Below are positions 1 to 5,510 of a stretch of DNA of 16,474 nt, piece by piece (positions within the stretch are counted from its first letter, which is position 1; every line of letters starts with the position of its first letter). The stretch comes from JANQIO01 sp038746745 (lineage in GTDB: Bacteria > Pseudomonadota > Gammaproteobacteria > Pseudomonadales > Halieaceae). The stretch is from contig JBCDKJ010000072.1 in the NCBI GenBank assembly GCA_038746745.1, forward strand, positions 1 to 16,474, written 5' to 3'. The position numbers and the translations under genes were made by a program. A model generated the notes under the pieces. It had not been told where the DNA came from. It did no database searches and saw nothing but the letters and a program-made list of their open reading frames with translations.

Positions 1-22
1 GAAAGCACAAGAAAGTCGCCAT
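1..22 (-). CDS. Putative first codons of a further cassette gene (partial)
   Basis: On the minus strand the right end of the leftmost attC reads GTTATGGCG. The ATG at 22-20 opens a frame coding M-A-T-F-L-C-F, with no stop before the window edge. This matches the neighbouring cassette, whose start codon (516-514) is also the ATG of the GTTATG core site. Only seven codons are visible, so this rests on the parallel alone. Confidence 0.3.
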
Positions 23-143
23 AACGGCGTGCATGCGAAAAATGATGGTCATACTCAATGCGATGATCAGGGATCAGAAGGAGTGGCAGATGGGCTAAAA
101 AATTCGCTACAGGCTTGATTTGGGATCACAGTCGCTTGTTATG
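20..143 (-). other. attC-like recombination site (third in array, long form)
   Basis: Minus strand: CATAAC (143-138) followed by AAGCG opens the site, and GCCGTTATGGC (around 27-18) closes it, about 124 bp in all. The outer CATAAC/GTTATG pair is perfect. The inner L''/L' pairing is weak by eye (GCG against CGC with mismatches), so it is less certain than the other two sites. Its length fits the longer attC class. The opening end holds the TAA stop of the gene at 139-516 and the closing end holds an ATG for the next cassette. Confidence 0.55.
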
Positions 144-516
144 AGCCTTCGGCACTGAGGTACCTCACAGCCATATAACGTGGATGAGGTCCGCGCTTAT
201 TCTCAGAGTGCCTCACCAAAATTCTCCCATTCTTTCGATAATGAACGAAAAACTGTTGGTACCTTATCGGCACCTCGACACGAGAGCCGTTATCTAAATC
301 TACGAACATCATCCTAAGCGGCTGACTTCGCTCGGACTCAACATAGTAGGAGTCGGACAGACAACATACCGTTCCAACATAGTCAGAATAGTCTGCGCTA
401 GATTCATTATGAACTACCCATACGAAGCCGAGCGAAAGCAGGAGCCCAAGAATAGAGAACGGAAGAACGAACGGGTGGTCCGCTCTCCAAATCGCAACAC
501 GCTCAGAAAGACTCAT
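139..516 (-). CDS. Cassette-borne hypothetical single-pass membrane protein
   Basis: 125 residues; family not recognised. One hydrophobic segment spans about residues 15-35 (rich in L, F, V) after a short charged N-terminus, followed by a soluble domain of about 90 residues containing YVGTV, FVDLDNGSRVEVPI and RKNGRILVRHS. The alternating beta-strand pattern suggests a small beta-barrel or OB-like fold, which is inference. The topology (short N-tail, one helix, basic C-terminal domain) leaves its side of the membrane undecided. The ATG (516-514) is the ATG within the GTTATG core site of the preceding attC, and the TAA stop lies in the R'' end of its own attC, so the cassette has almost no non-coding sequence besides attC. 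No Shine-Dalgarno is visible. It may depend on translation arriving from an upstream cassette. Function unknown. Confidence 0.7.
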   Translation of the reverse strand: MSLSERVAIWRADHPFVLPFSILGLLLSLGFVWVVHNESSADYSDYVGTVCCLSDSYYVESERSQPLRMMFVDLDNGSRVEVPIRYQQFFVHYRKNGRILVRHSENKRGPHPRYMAVRYLSAEGS

Positions 517-586
517 AACGCTTCAAGCTGGGGCGTGCTTCAGCACGTCCCGGCGCGAAGCGCCCCTATAGCCTTGACTTGTTATG
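514..586 (-). other. attC recombination site of the cassette at 588-959
   Basis: Minus strand, 73 bp. CATAAC (586-581) pairs perfectly with GTTATG (519-514). Inside these, TCAAGGCT pairs with AGCTTGA, leaving one unpaired G on the left arm, the extrahelical base typical of attC. The stem continues after an ATA bulge with GGGGCG/CGCCCC. The centre contains two small GC hairpins, GGCGC-ttc-GCGCC and CGTGCT-ga-AGCACG. This is the bulged-hairpin form that integron integrases recognise as a folded single strand. Confidence 0.85.
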
Positions 587-587
587 T

Positions 588-959
588 TTACTTGCATTTT
601 CTTACGCCCGCAGTTTTTGCAAGGTGAGCTAATTGAGCTTGCATCTCTGGAGTTCCTGGATCGAGTCTCCCACAAAAAGCGATATCGAGGCCAAGATTGC
701 GATACTCCTCGTTTAGCCTGTCGTGGTAGAAACCACAGCCCTCTTCGTGGTTCTCGAAGTCCCCGCGGTCCAAGCACTGGACGTATCTGAACCAACCCTC
801 GCTCTCAGATAGAGCCGATTCGCAAAGCCCAATGGCAAAGCGGGATCTTTCCTCAAAGGATTGTTTCAGCTCGACGAACTCGTCAGTAAGTTCACATGCC
901 CCACCTGAGCTTGTAAGAATCACCGAGAACATAGCGAAGAAGATGCTACAAGGCTTCAT
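588..959 (-). CDS. Cassette-borne secreted, cysteine-rich hypothetical protein
   Basis: 123 residues; no family recognised. Residues 1-21 look like a signal peptide (K2, hydrophobic run IFFAMFSVIL, small residues SSGGA before C22). No canonical lipobox is present: position -3 relative to C22 is G, so export by signal peptidase I is more likely than lipidation. The predicted mature part has six cysteines (22, 46, 62, 75, 96, 122), an even number compatible with three disulfides in the periplasm. It is otherwise acidic and helical. Its attC begins right after the TAA stop. The start chosen is ATG 959-957, because only this gives a signal peptide. That ATG overlaps, as ATGA, the stop of a nine-codon leader ORF that begins in the upstream attC (985-956). 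Confidence 0.7.
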   Translation of the reverse strand: MKPCSIFFAMFSVILTSSGGACELTDEFVELKQSFEERSRFAIGLCESALSESEGWFRYVQCLDRGDFENHEEGCGFYHDRLNEEYRNLGLDIAFCGRLDPGTPEMQAQLAHLAKTAGVRKCK

Positions 960-985
960 TGGTTACTCGCAGATGTGGGAAACAT
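956..985 (-). promoter_or_regulatory. Nine-codon leader ORF beginning in attC and overlapping the next start (ATGA)
   Basis: The ATG of the GTTATG core site (985-983) opens the frame M-F-P-T-S-A-S-N-Q, stop TGA (958-956). The stop overlaps the ATG of the secreted-protein gene (959-957) as ATGA. This arrangement permits translational coupling, so a gene without its own ribosome binding site could be translated. A comparable role has been reported for the short ORF in attI1 of class 1 integrons. The coupling here is inferred from geometry only. Confidence 0.45.
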
Positions 986-1068
986 AACGCTGCAAGCTGG
1001 GGCGCCCGGCCTGGAGCGCAGCGGAAGGTTGGGTGTCCCAGCGAAGCGGCAGCCTTGCCTTGTTATAA
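983..1068 (-). other. attC recombination site of the cassette at 1063-1407
   Basis: Minus strand, 86 bp. TTATAAC (1068-1062) pairs with GTTATG (988-983) through ATAAC/GTTAT. GCAAGGCTG pairs with CAGCTTGC, leaving one extrahelical G on the left arm. The terminal part is a long variable loop containing TGGGACACCCA. Both ends closely match the attC at 514-586. The TAA stop of the cassette gene lies within the TTATAAC core. Confidence 0.85.
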
Positions 1069-1407
1069 GCTGGAGATGTCAATTGGTTCCTCCAGTTCTC
1101 CGGTTGGCGTAACACCTCGATATTCCACATAGTTGTTCTTGCCGAGATGTTGATAAAGCTCGTAAGCCAGAGAAAGCCCAACGCCATTGAAGGACTGACA
1201 ATCTGGCTCAGTACATGGGTAGTCGTGACTGTAAGAATCAATCCAGTCTCGGAACTTTGAGGCTAGGTCAGAGCTAAGGCCCAAGCGTCCATACCTAGCC
1301 ATCGTGTGGCGCCACATCCCCCAGTCTCCCTCGACGAACTCCCAGACTCCGCTGCTGCCATATTCCGGCATTACTCGAAAGCAAATTGTCTTGGGGAGAC
1401 TGCTCAA
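1063..1407 (-). CDS. First-cassette hypothetical cytosolic protein
   Basis: 114 residues starting at TTG (1407-1405), three bases after the GTTATAA recombination boundary. The later ATG at residue 13 would cut into the segment ICFRVMPEYGSSGVW, which reads like the conserved N-terminus of small hypothetical proteins I have seen, so TTG is preferred. No signal peptide or membrane segment. Aromatic- and acidic-rich, with W22, W29, W32 and the central stretch WIDSY...FNGVGLSLAYELYQHLG, where an FN-x-x-G-x-x-LA-x-x-L helix can be picked out. That look is common in small immunity- or accessory-type proteins, but I cannot assign a family. It is the first cassette, the position usually best expressed from an attI-side promoter. 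The stop codon is inside attC. Confidence 0.65.
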   Translation of the reverse strand: MSSLPKTICFRVMPEYGSSGVWEFVEGDWGMWRHTMARYGRLGLSSDLASKFRDWIDSYSHDYPCTEPDCQSFNGVGLSLAYELYQHLGKNNYVEYRGVTPTGELEEPIDISSL

Positions 1408-1419
1408 GGCTTATAACAG
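1408..1419 (-). other. Array boundary: simple recombination half-site (attI-like)
   Basis: Minus strand GCTGTTATAAGCC contains GTTATAA (1417-1411), fitting the GTTRRRY core. No partner ATAAC/GTTAT arm lies within about 150 bp to the right, so it is not the end of another folded attC. A lone core next to the first cassette is what an attI site looks like. A degenerate or truncated attC is the alternative. Confidence 0.5.
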
Positions 1420-1760
1420 CTGAATATGTGTCCGAGGTGACATATCACTCGGGCTTCATATGTTGATTTCATAGCATCCACTTTTAAAAGAATATCTTGC
1501 AAGATCAATAAGTTACCTCAATTTTGCGGATACGGTGCCGCGTCAAAGCGCGCCAGGTCGGGCCGGATGTGACCGCGCCATTGGATTCTACGTTTCTTTG
1601 GGAATATTTAAATATTCAATAAATACAGAGCGTTACGTCGCTTTTTCCGCATAATCTTGGTTGGGGTCCTATGAAAAACGAGCATACGGTGCTGAAATTC
1701 CAGGCGCTGGGTACCCTGCATGGGCAGCGTATCCGTAGCATTCGATAGCTATCCGCGGAG
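1420..1760. other. Gene-poor stretch with a series of short palindromes
   Basis: No convincing gene. It holds a 22-bp imperfect palindrome ATATGT...ACATAT (1424-1445, inner CC-gagg core), CATATG (1457-1462), CTTTTAAAAG (1481-1490), ATCTTGCAAGAT (1494-1505), a perfect 16-bp AT palindrome (1602-1617) and GATAGCTATC (1744-1753) close to the DUF1853 stop. This would be the place for attI, a cassette promoter and intI. None is demonstrable. Confidence 0.5.
1671..1748 (+). CDS. Doubtful 25-codon ORF
   Basis: ATG at 1671 to TAG at 1748, 25 residues beginning M-K-N-E-H-T-V-L-K-F and ending Q-R-I-R-S-I-R. Preceded by a G-rich TTGGGG four bases before the start and a CATAAT (1650-1655) that could be a -10, without a clear -35. 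Convergent with DUF1853, whose stop is 12 bp away. Too short to assign. It could be a leader peptide, the remaining 5' end of a lost gene, or chance. Confidence 0.2.
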   Translation: MKNEHTVLKFQALGTLHGQRIRSIR

Positions 1761-2648
1761 TTACTCTGACTGATGACTCAGGTCTGCATGGGGCCAGTCA
1801 TCCGGCGTTACAAAGCAGCGCTTTCGTTCATAGCCGTCTTCATCACAGGCGACGAGTTGCAGTGGCCGCTTCGTGCGCTGTAGTTCGCTGCGCACAACGG
1901 TAAGCAGTTCGGCCTTGCTGATAGCGTCTTCAGGGGTCGCTCTGTAAGGCCCCAACCAACGGGCTCTGGGAAGCACGTACCACTGATAATGCCCTGGCGC
2001 TGCTGGGTCGAATGCACCGACGGGTAACCAGTGCTGAAGCGCGTTTTTTACGTTAAAGCCTTCTGGAGCCGGCATGCCTGCAGCAGGTGCAAACAAGTAG
2101 CCTTTCATGTCGATGCGCTGCTCGCAGGCGTGGATACCTAAGGCCGCCAAAACGTCACGGGAAGCGGGATGCTCACCCAACCGAATCTGTCTCGAGGTCA
2201 GGTGGTCGACCTTGCGGTCCAGCCGATCCCTTACGTTGGGGCCAAGCCAGGCATTTTCGCTGTGTACACCCAGGTAGAACTTCACAGCCAGTTCCAGGTG
2301 GATGTGAGTGTTAGAGCGCAGGCAGCGGTACAGGCAGTCGAATTCCCCCGCGGTTTTGTGCTTGTCTCGCACCGGCACGTTATGGCCGATCAGTTCAATG
2401 TCCGGGTCATGCTCCAGTAAATACTGCCACAGCCGCTCGTAATACAGCCCGAGCCTGCCGCTGGCCCGTTCACCCAGAAATGCCAACAGAGACGCTGGAT
2501 CTTGGTCCAGCGCCGCAAGATGCCTCTCCCAGAAAGGACTGAATGTTAAACCCGCTGGCGGGTAGTTGGCACAGTGCAGCAGCGGTTCTGAAAAGCCCGC
2601 CCAGGCCAGGTCTCGTACCACGGGATGTTTGAACTTTGCCGCCTGCAT
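1761..2648 (-). CDS. DUF1853 family protein
   Basis: 295 residues, matching the usual length of DUF1853 proteins of gammaproteobacteria. Function unknown. Family-like features: N-terminal FKHPVVRDLAWAGFSEPLL, then GLYYERLWQYLLEH (68-80), then GEFDCLYR (101-108) and HLELAVKFYLG (117-127). The order of an acidic residue (D104), another (E119) and a lysine (K123) after a strand resembles a PD-(D/E)XK nuclease-type core. This is inference, and the E-K spacing is not the classical ExK. The start ATG 2648-2646 is supported by AGGGAG five to six bases upstream (CTCCC at 2654-2658 on the plus strand). Cytosolic, no signal peptide. It diverges from nadK across 37 bp. The pairing with nadK recalls Pseudomonas. 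Confidence 0.8.
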   Translation of the reverse strand: MQAAKFKHPVVRDLAWAGFSEPLLHCANYPPAGLTFSPFWERHLAALDQDPASLLAFLGERASGRLGLYYERLWQYLLEHDPDIELIGHNVPVRDKHKTAGEFDCLYRCLRSNTHIHLELAVKFYLGVHSENAWLGPNVRDRLDRKVDHLTSRQIRLGEHPASRDVLAALGIHACEQRIDMKGYLFAPAAGMPAPEGFNVKNALQHWLPVGAFDPAAPGHYQWYVLPRARWLGPYRATPEDAISKAELLTVVRSELQRTKRPLQLVACDEDGYERKRCFVTPDDWPHADLSHQSE

Positions 2649-2673
2649 GGATACTCCCTGTCACGATGCCGCG

Positions 2674-2680
2674 TATAATA
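2674..2680. promoter_or_regulatory. Symmetric -10 element (TATAATA) between DUF1853 and nadK
   Basis: TATAAT at 2674-2679 is a perfect sigma70 -10 for the plus strand. Read on the minus strand the same bases plus one give TATTAT, so one element could drive both divergent genes. No good -35 is seen at 16-18 bp on the plus strand. For nadK the expected start site falls on or next to the ATG at 2686, implying a leaderless mRNA. For DUF1853 a start near 2666 would leave a short leader that contains its Shine-Dalgarno. Confidence 0.55.
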
Positions 2681-2685
2681 GGGAC

Positions 2686-3570
2686 ATGACAGCCAGTTTC
2701 ACAAAAATCGGTCTGATTGGCCGGGCCCGGCACGAAAATTCGGCAGAAACGCTGCAGCGCCTGTTGGCATTGCTGCAGGAGCGCCAGTCCACGGTATTTA
2801 TTGAGCCACGCCTCGCCAAAATCTGCCCAGATTGTCATGCCACAGAGGCGGGCCGCGAGGAGATCGGCGAACGCTGCGACCTCGCGATTGTGGTCGGCGG
2901 CGACGGCAGCATGCTCAGTGCGGCGCGCACCATGGCCAAATACGGCACGCCGTTATTGGGTGTCAATCGAGGTCGGCTGGGCTTTCTCACCGATGTGTAC
3001 CCGGATGAGATTGAAGAGCGTGTTAGGCAGGTGCTCAGCGGCAACTTCGAACGTGAGGAGCGCTTTCTCTTAGACGTTGTTGTGGTTCGTGACGGTGAAG
3101 TAATAGGGCAGGCCGACGCACTAAACGACGTGGTGGTGAATTCAGGCACCTCGGCACAAATGATCGAGTTCGATTTGTTTGTCGACGACACCTTTGTGTA
3201 TCGGCAGCGTGCGGACGGGATGATCATCTCGACGCCGACCGGGTCCACCGCATACAGCCTGTCCGGGGGCGGCCCGATCATGCACCCCTCACTGGATGCC
3301 CTGGTGCTGGTGCCGATGTTCCCCCATGCCCTCAGCAGCCGTCCTATTGTGATTGACGGTAATTCGCGTGTGCGCGTGATGGTGCCCGAAGTGAATGGCG
3401 TACATCCACCGGTAACCTGTGATGGGCAGGTCAATATGTCGGCGCGCCCGGGCGATGCGGTAGAAGTGTTCAAAAAGCCGGACAGGATGACGCTGATCCA
3501 TCCGCCCGGACATGACTTTTATGCAAGCTGTCGCGGCAAGCTTGGCTGGGGTAACCCGCTAGTCAAGTGA
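2686..3570 (+). CDS. nadK: NAD kinase (ATP-NAD kinase)
   Basis: 294 residues, the length of E. coli NadK. It phosphorylates NAD to NADP in the cytosol and is the only de novo source of NADP(H). Visible signatures: N-terminal FTKIGLIGR, the GGDGS motif (71-75) that binds the substrates, GVNRGRLGFL (92-101), the LNDVV motif with N147/D148, and the glycine-rich TPTGSTAYSLSGGGP (183-197) followed by PMFPHALSSRP. The start at 2686 matches the family N-terminus. Longer frames from 2566 or 2647 add unrelated residues and overlap DUF1853. There is no usable Shine-Dalgarno (AGGG lies only two bases from the ATG), which fits a leaderless start. It heads the plus-strand run nadK, rhomboid, yeaC-like, DUF2797, pepN. 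Confidence 0.96.
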   Translation: MTASFTKIGLIGRARHENSAETLQRLLALLQERQSTVFIEPRLAKICPDCHATEAGREEIGERCDLAIVVGGDGSMLSAARTMAKYGTPLLGVNRGRLGFLTDVYPDEIEERVRQVLSGNFEREERFLLDVVVVRDGEVIGQADALNDVVVNSGTSAQMIEFDLFVDDTFVYRQRADGMIISTPTGSTAYSLSGGGPIMHPSLDALVLVPMFPHALSSRPIVIDGNSRVRVMVPEVNGVHPPVTCDGQVNMSARPGDAVEVFKKPDRMTLIHPPGHDFYASCRGKLGWGNPLVK

Positions 3571-3609
3571 GCGGGTCTCATACCTCTGCATTGCTGGCAT
3601 CAGTGGTTC

Positions 3610-3630
3610 CCGGCACACGCCTGGTGCCGG
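3610..3630 (+). other. GC-rich hairpin between nadK and the rhomboid gene
   Basis: CCGGCAC (3610-3616), loop ACGCCTG, GTGCCGG (3624-3630): a perfect 7-bp stem. No T-tract follows, so it is not a standard rho-independent terminator. It ends 18 bases before the rhomboid GTG, so it may slow transcription, stabilise the nadK mRNA or affect access to the weak rhomboid start. Confidence 0.5.
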
Positions 3631-3648
3631 ATCTGGTCTGCTAGCGCC

Positions 3649-4290
3649 GTGCCCCATTACTTCCCGAGCTTTCGATCCGCGGTGCGGCATGTACCGGTAA
3701 CGCTAGTATTGATCGCGCTTTGCGTCGCCAACTTCCTGTTTGTATATGCGGGTGCGCCGGTAAAGTGGGTGGCGGCGCTGACCTTTCAGAGTTTCACGCT
3801 GCGGGGTGGTGAGCTGACGTTCCTGGTGACCGAGCATCAGTACTGGCGGTTTATCACGCCCATCTTTCTTCACTTTGGCTGGTTGCATATCACCTTTAAC
3901 AGCCTCTGGTTGTGGGAGCTGGGCGCTTTGATCGAACTGCGTTTGGGCGGCGTACTACTGCTGGTACTGGTCTTGCTGAGTGCGGCCGGCTCTAATCAGG
4001 CCCAGGCCTTGTATACAGGCCCCGTGATTTTCGGGGGTATGTCAGGCGTGGTGTACGCCTTGCTGGGATTCTGCTGGGTGTACAATACGGTCCAGCCGGA
4101 TAGAACGCTGGCGCTGCCCCGGGCCGTTATCATTATGATGTTGGTGTGGCTGCTGTTTTGTGTGGTTGCGCCTACAGAACAACTGGGGATTGGCGGCATT
4201 GCCAACGCTGCTCACGTAGGCGGTCTGGTGCTGGGTAGTCTGCTGGCCTTGCCAGTAGGGCTTAGTGCTCGCTACGGGTGGTGGCGGTAG
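3649..4290 (+). CDS. Rhomboid family intramembrane serine protease
   Basis: 213 residues, an inner-membrane protein with about six hydrophobic segments (about 15-35, 66-90, 101-116, 124-146, 157-174, 184-204). Rhomboids cleave transmembrane substrates within the bilayer. Catalytic serine S132 lies in GGMSGVVYALLG (GxSG motif) and catalytic H189 in NAAHVGG; the conserved H80 and N84 of the loop (WLHITFN) are also present, so it looks active. No extra cytosolic domain such as that of E. coli GlpG is seen, so this is a minimal six-helix form. The GTG start at 3649 keeps the basic residues before helix 1, but no Shine-Dalgarno is visible. Substrate unknown. It sits 78 bp after nadK and 42 bp before the yeaC-like gene, probably co-transcribed. 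Confidence 0.93.
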   Translation: MPHYFPSFRSAVRHVPVTLVLIALCVANFLFVYAGAPVKWVAALTFQSFTLRGGELTFLVTEHQYWRFITPIFLHFGWLHITFNSLWLWELGALIELRLGGVLLLVLVLLSAAGSNQAQALYTGPVIFGGMSGVVYALLGFCWVYNTVQPDRTLALPRAVIIMMLVWLLFCVVAPTEQLGIGGIANAAHVGGLVLGSLLALPVGLSARYGWWR

Positions 4291-4332
4291 CGTTTCCTAA
4301 AAGGCTCCAATCAAAAAGGAAGAGATTCAGGC

Positions 4333-4614
4333 GTGAATTACGAAGATGCCGTCAAGCAAATCAGCCCCGAGCTTTACGCCACCTTCAAGCGTTCGCTGGA
4401 GGTGGGCAGGTGGCCGGATGGACGACAAATGACAGCAGAGCAGCGGGAGCACTGCCTGCAGGCGATTATTGCCTACGACGCCCTGCATACCCCAGAGACC
4501 AAACGCGTGGGGCATATTGCTGTGAACGGTAAAGCGGATGCCGAGACGCCGTGCAGCACGCCCGGCGATACCGATACCCTGCGCTGGGCTGAGAACTCTA
4601 AAAATAAAAACTAG
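4333..4614 (+). CDS. YeaC-like DUF1315 family protein
   Basis: 93 residues, close to the roughly 90 of E. coli YeaC. The first 60 residues match the family core ISPELYATFKRSLEVGRWPDG (10-30) followed by MTAEQREHCLQAIIAYDALH, with the conserved K/RWPDG and EQ-x-E-x-CLQ segments. No biochemical function is established for the family. It is small, soluble and cytosolic. The C-terminal 30 residues, acidic and polar, look disordered. The GTG start is preceded by AGGAAGAG (4317-4324), which fixes it. It lies between the rhomboid and DUF2797 genes with short gaps, a location I recall from Pseudomonas. Confidence 0.88.
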   Translation: MNYEDAVKQISPELYATFKRSLEVGRWPDGRQMTAEQREHCLQAIIAYDALHTPETKRVGHIAVNGKADAETPCSTPGDTDTLRWAENSKNKN

Positions 4615-4666
4615 ATAGAACACCCGCCGCGATTCCGGTAACGGGGTCGCTGGCACAGGAGAGGCC

Positions 4667-5500
4667 GTGACAAACATGCTGGCGGAGGGGCAACTCCGCA
4701 AGATGGTGACTACCCATGCCGACACGGTTGAGTATGTCCTGCCGCTGGGCGAAGAGCGGGTTGAGATGGTGCCTCTTTTGGGGCAGCGGTTGCGATTGGA
4801 ATATCAGGGCAGTATCCACTGTATTCACTGCAATCGCATCACCAGAAAAAGCTTTAACCAGGGTTATTGCTACCCCTGTTTCCAGCGGCTGGCCGCGTGC
4901 GATAGCTGCATTGTCAGTCCAGAAAAGTGCCACTTTGACGCGGGTACCTGCCGAGAGCCTGAGTGGGGCGAGGACAATTGCATGATTGACCACGTGGTGT
5001 ACCTCGCCAATACCTCGACCCTGAAAATCGGCATCACACGGCACAGCCAGGTACCCACTCGCTGGATGGATCAGGGCGCGGTGCAAGCGCTACCCATATT
5101 TCGGGTTAAGACACGCTATCAATCGGGGCTGGTGGAGACTGCGTTCAAGGGCCATGTCTCAGACAGAACCGCCTGGCAAACCATGTTGAAGGGGCAGGTG
5201 GAAGAGCTAGACATGCCCGCCCAGCGTGATCGCCTTTACGAGGCAACGTCGGCGGCGATAGACGAATTGCAACAGCGCTTTGGTCTGCAGTCCATTACGC
5301 CTCTGCAGGAACAGGAAGAGTATCAATTTAACTACCCGGTGGTGGAATACCCCACTAAAGTGACGTCGCTTAACCTCGATAAAACCCCCGTCATCGAGGG
5401 GACGCTTATGGGTATCAAGGGTCAGTATTTAATGTTTGATACTGGCGTAATCAACATGCGTAAGTATGGCGGTTACCAACTCGCCCTGCTGGCAGCCTAG
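4667..5500 (+). CDS. DUF2797 family zinc-finger protein
   Basis: 277 residues. Two CxxC pairs, C52/C55 and C68/C71, then C78, C81, C88, C95 and C105, predict at least one and probably two bound zinc ions in the N-terminal third. They are followed by HVVYLANTSTLKIGITRHSQVPTRWMDQGA (109-138). The pattern V-Y-L-A ... K-I-G-I-T ... R resembles the core of GIY-YIG/T5orf172-type domains, which suggests nucleic-acid binding or cleavage; this is inference and the family is uncharacterised. The C-terminus, GTLMGIKGQYLMFDTGVINMRKYGGYQ, is a conserved beta-rich tail. GTG 4667 is preceded by AGGAGAGG (4657-4664). ATG 4676 is a possible alternative. The TAG stop abuts the Shine-Dalgarno of pepN, so the two are co-transcribed. 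Confidence 0.85.
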   Translation: MTNMLAEGQLRKMVTTHADTVEYVLPLGEERVEMVPLLGQRLRLEYQGSIHCIHCNRITRKSFNQGYCYPCFQRLAACDSCIVSPEKCHFDAGTCREPEWGEDNCMIDHVVYLANTSTLKIGITRHSQVPTRWMDQGAVQALPIFRVKTRYQSGLVETAFKGHVSDRTAWQTMLKGQVEELDMPAQRDRLYEATSAAIDELQQRFGLQSITPLQEQEEYQFNYPVVEYPTKVTSLNLDKTPVIEGTLMGIKGQYLMFDTGVINMRKYGGYQLALLAA

Positions 5501-5510
5501 GAGATTTATT

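Larger units (their letters stand above)
1..1419 (-). mobile_element. Integron gene-cassette array (right-hand end), no integrase visible
   Basis: Three short genes on the minus strand (1407-1063, 959-588, 516-139) alternate with three structured sites that begin with ATAACAAG and end with GTTATG, the layout of integron cassettes each ending in an attC. Two attCs (514-586, 983-1068) are clearly related: both open with TAACAAG(T/G)CAAGGCT and close with near-identical CGCCCCAGCTTG(A/C)AGC, as expected of one chromosomal integron family. Start and stop codons sit inside the recombination sites. The array enters from beyond the left edge and stops at the GTTATAA at 1411-1417. In the standard layout intI would lie just right of that point, on the plus strand, but 1420-1760 has no such ORF and a core gene follows. 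This is therefore an integrase-less cassette cluster (CALIN-type) or an array whose integrase was lost or displaced. Confidence 0.8.

Noticed and set aside
963..1241. Minus-strand frame of 92 codons over the attC at 983-1068
   Set aside because: It runs through the recombination site and overlaps the better-supported cassette gene; chance frame.
1671..1748. The 25-codon ORF as the 5' remnant of intI
   Set aside because: Its position and orientation would suit, but the residues do not show a recognisable integrase N-terminus, so I do not claim it.
2835..3473. Minus-strand frame of 212 codons opposite nadK
   Set aside because: Low-complexity Ser/Thr/Arg-rich translation, typical of an antisense artefact.
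3610..3640. Rho-independent terminator after nadK
   Set aside because: The stem is good but no run of T follows it.
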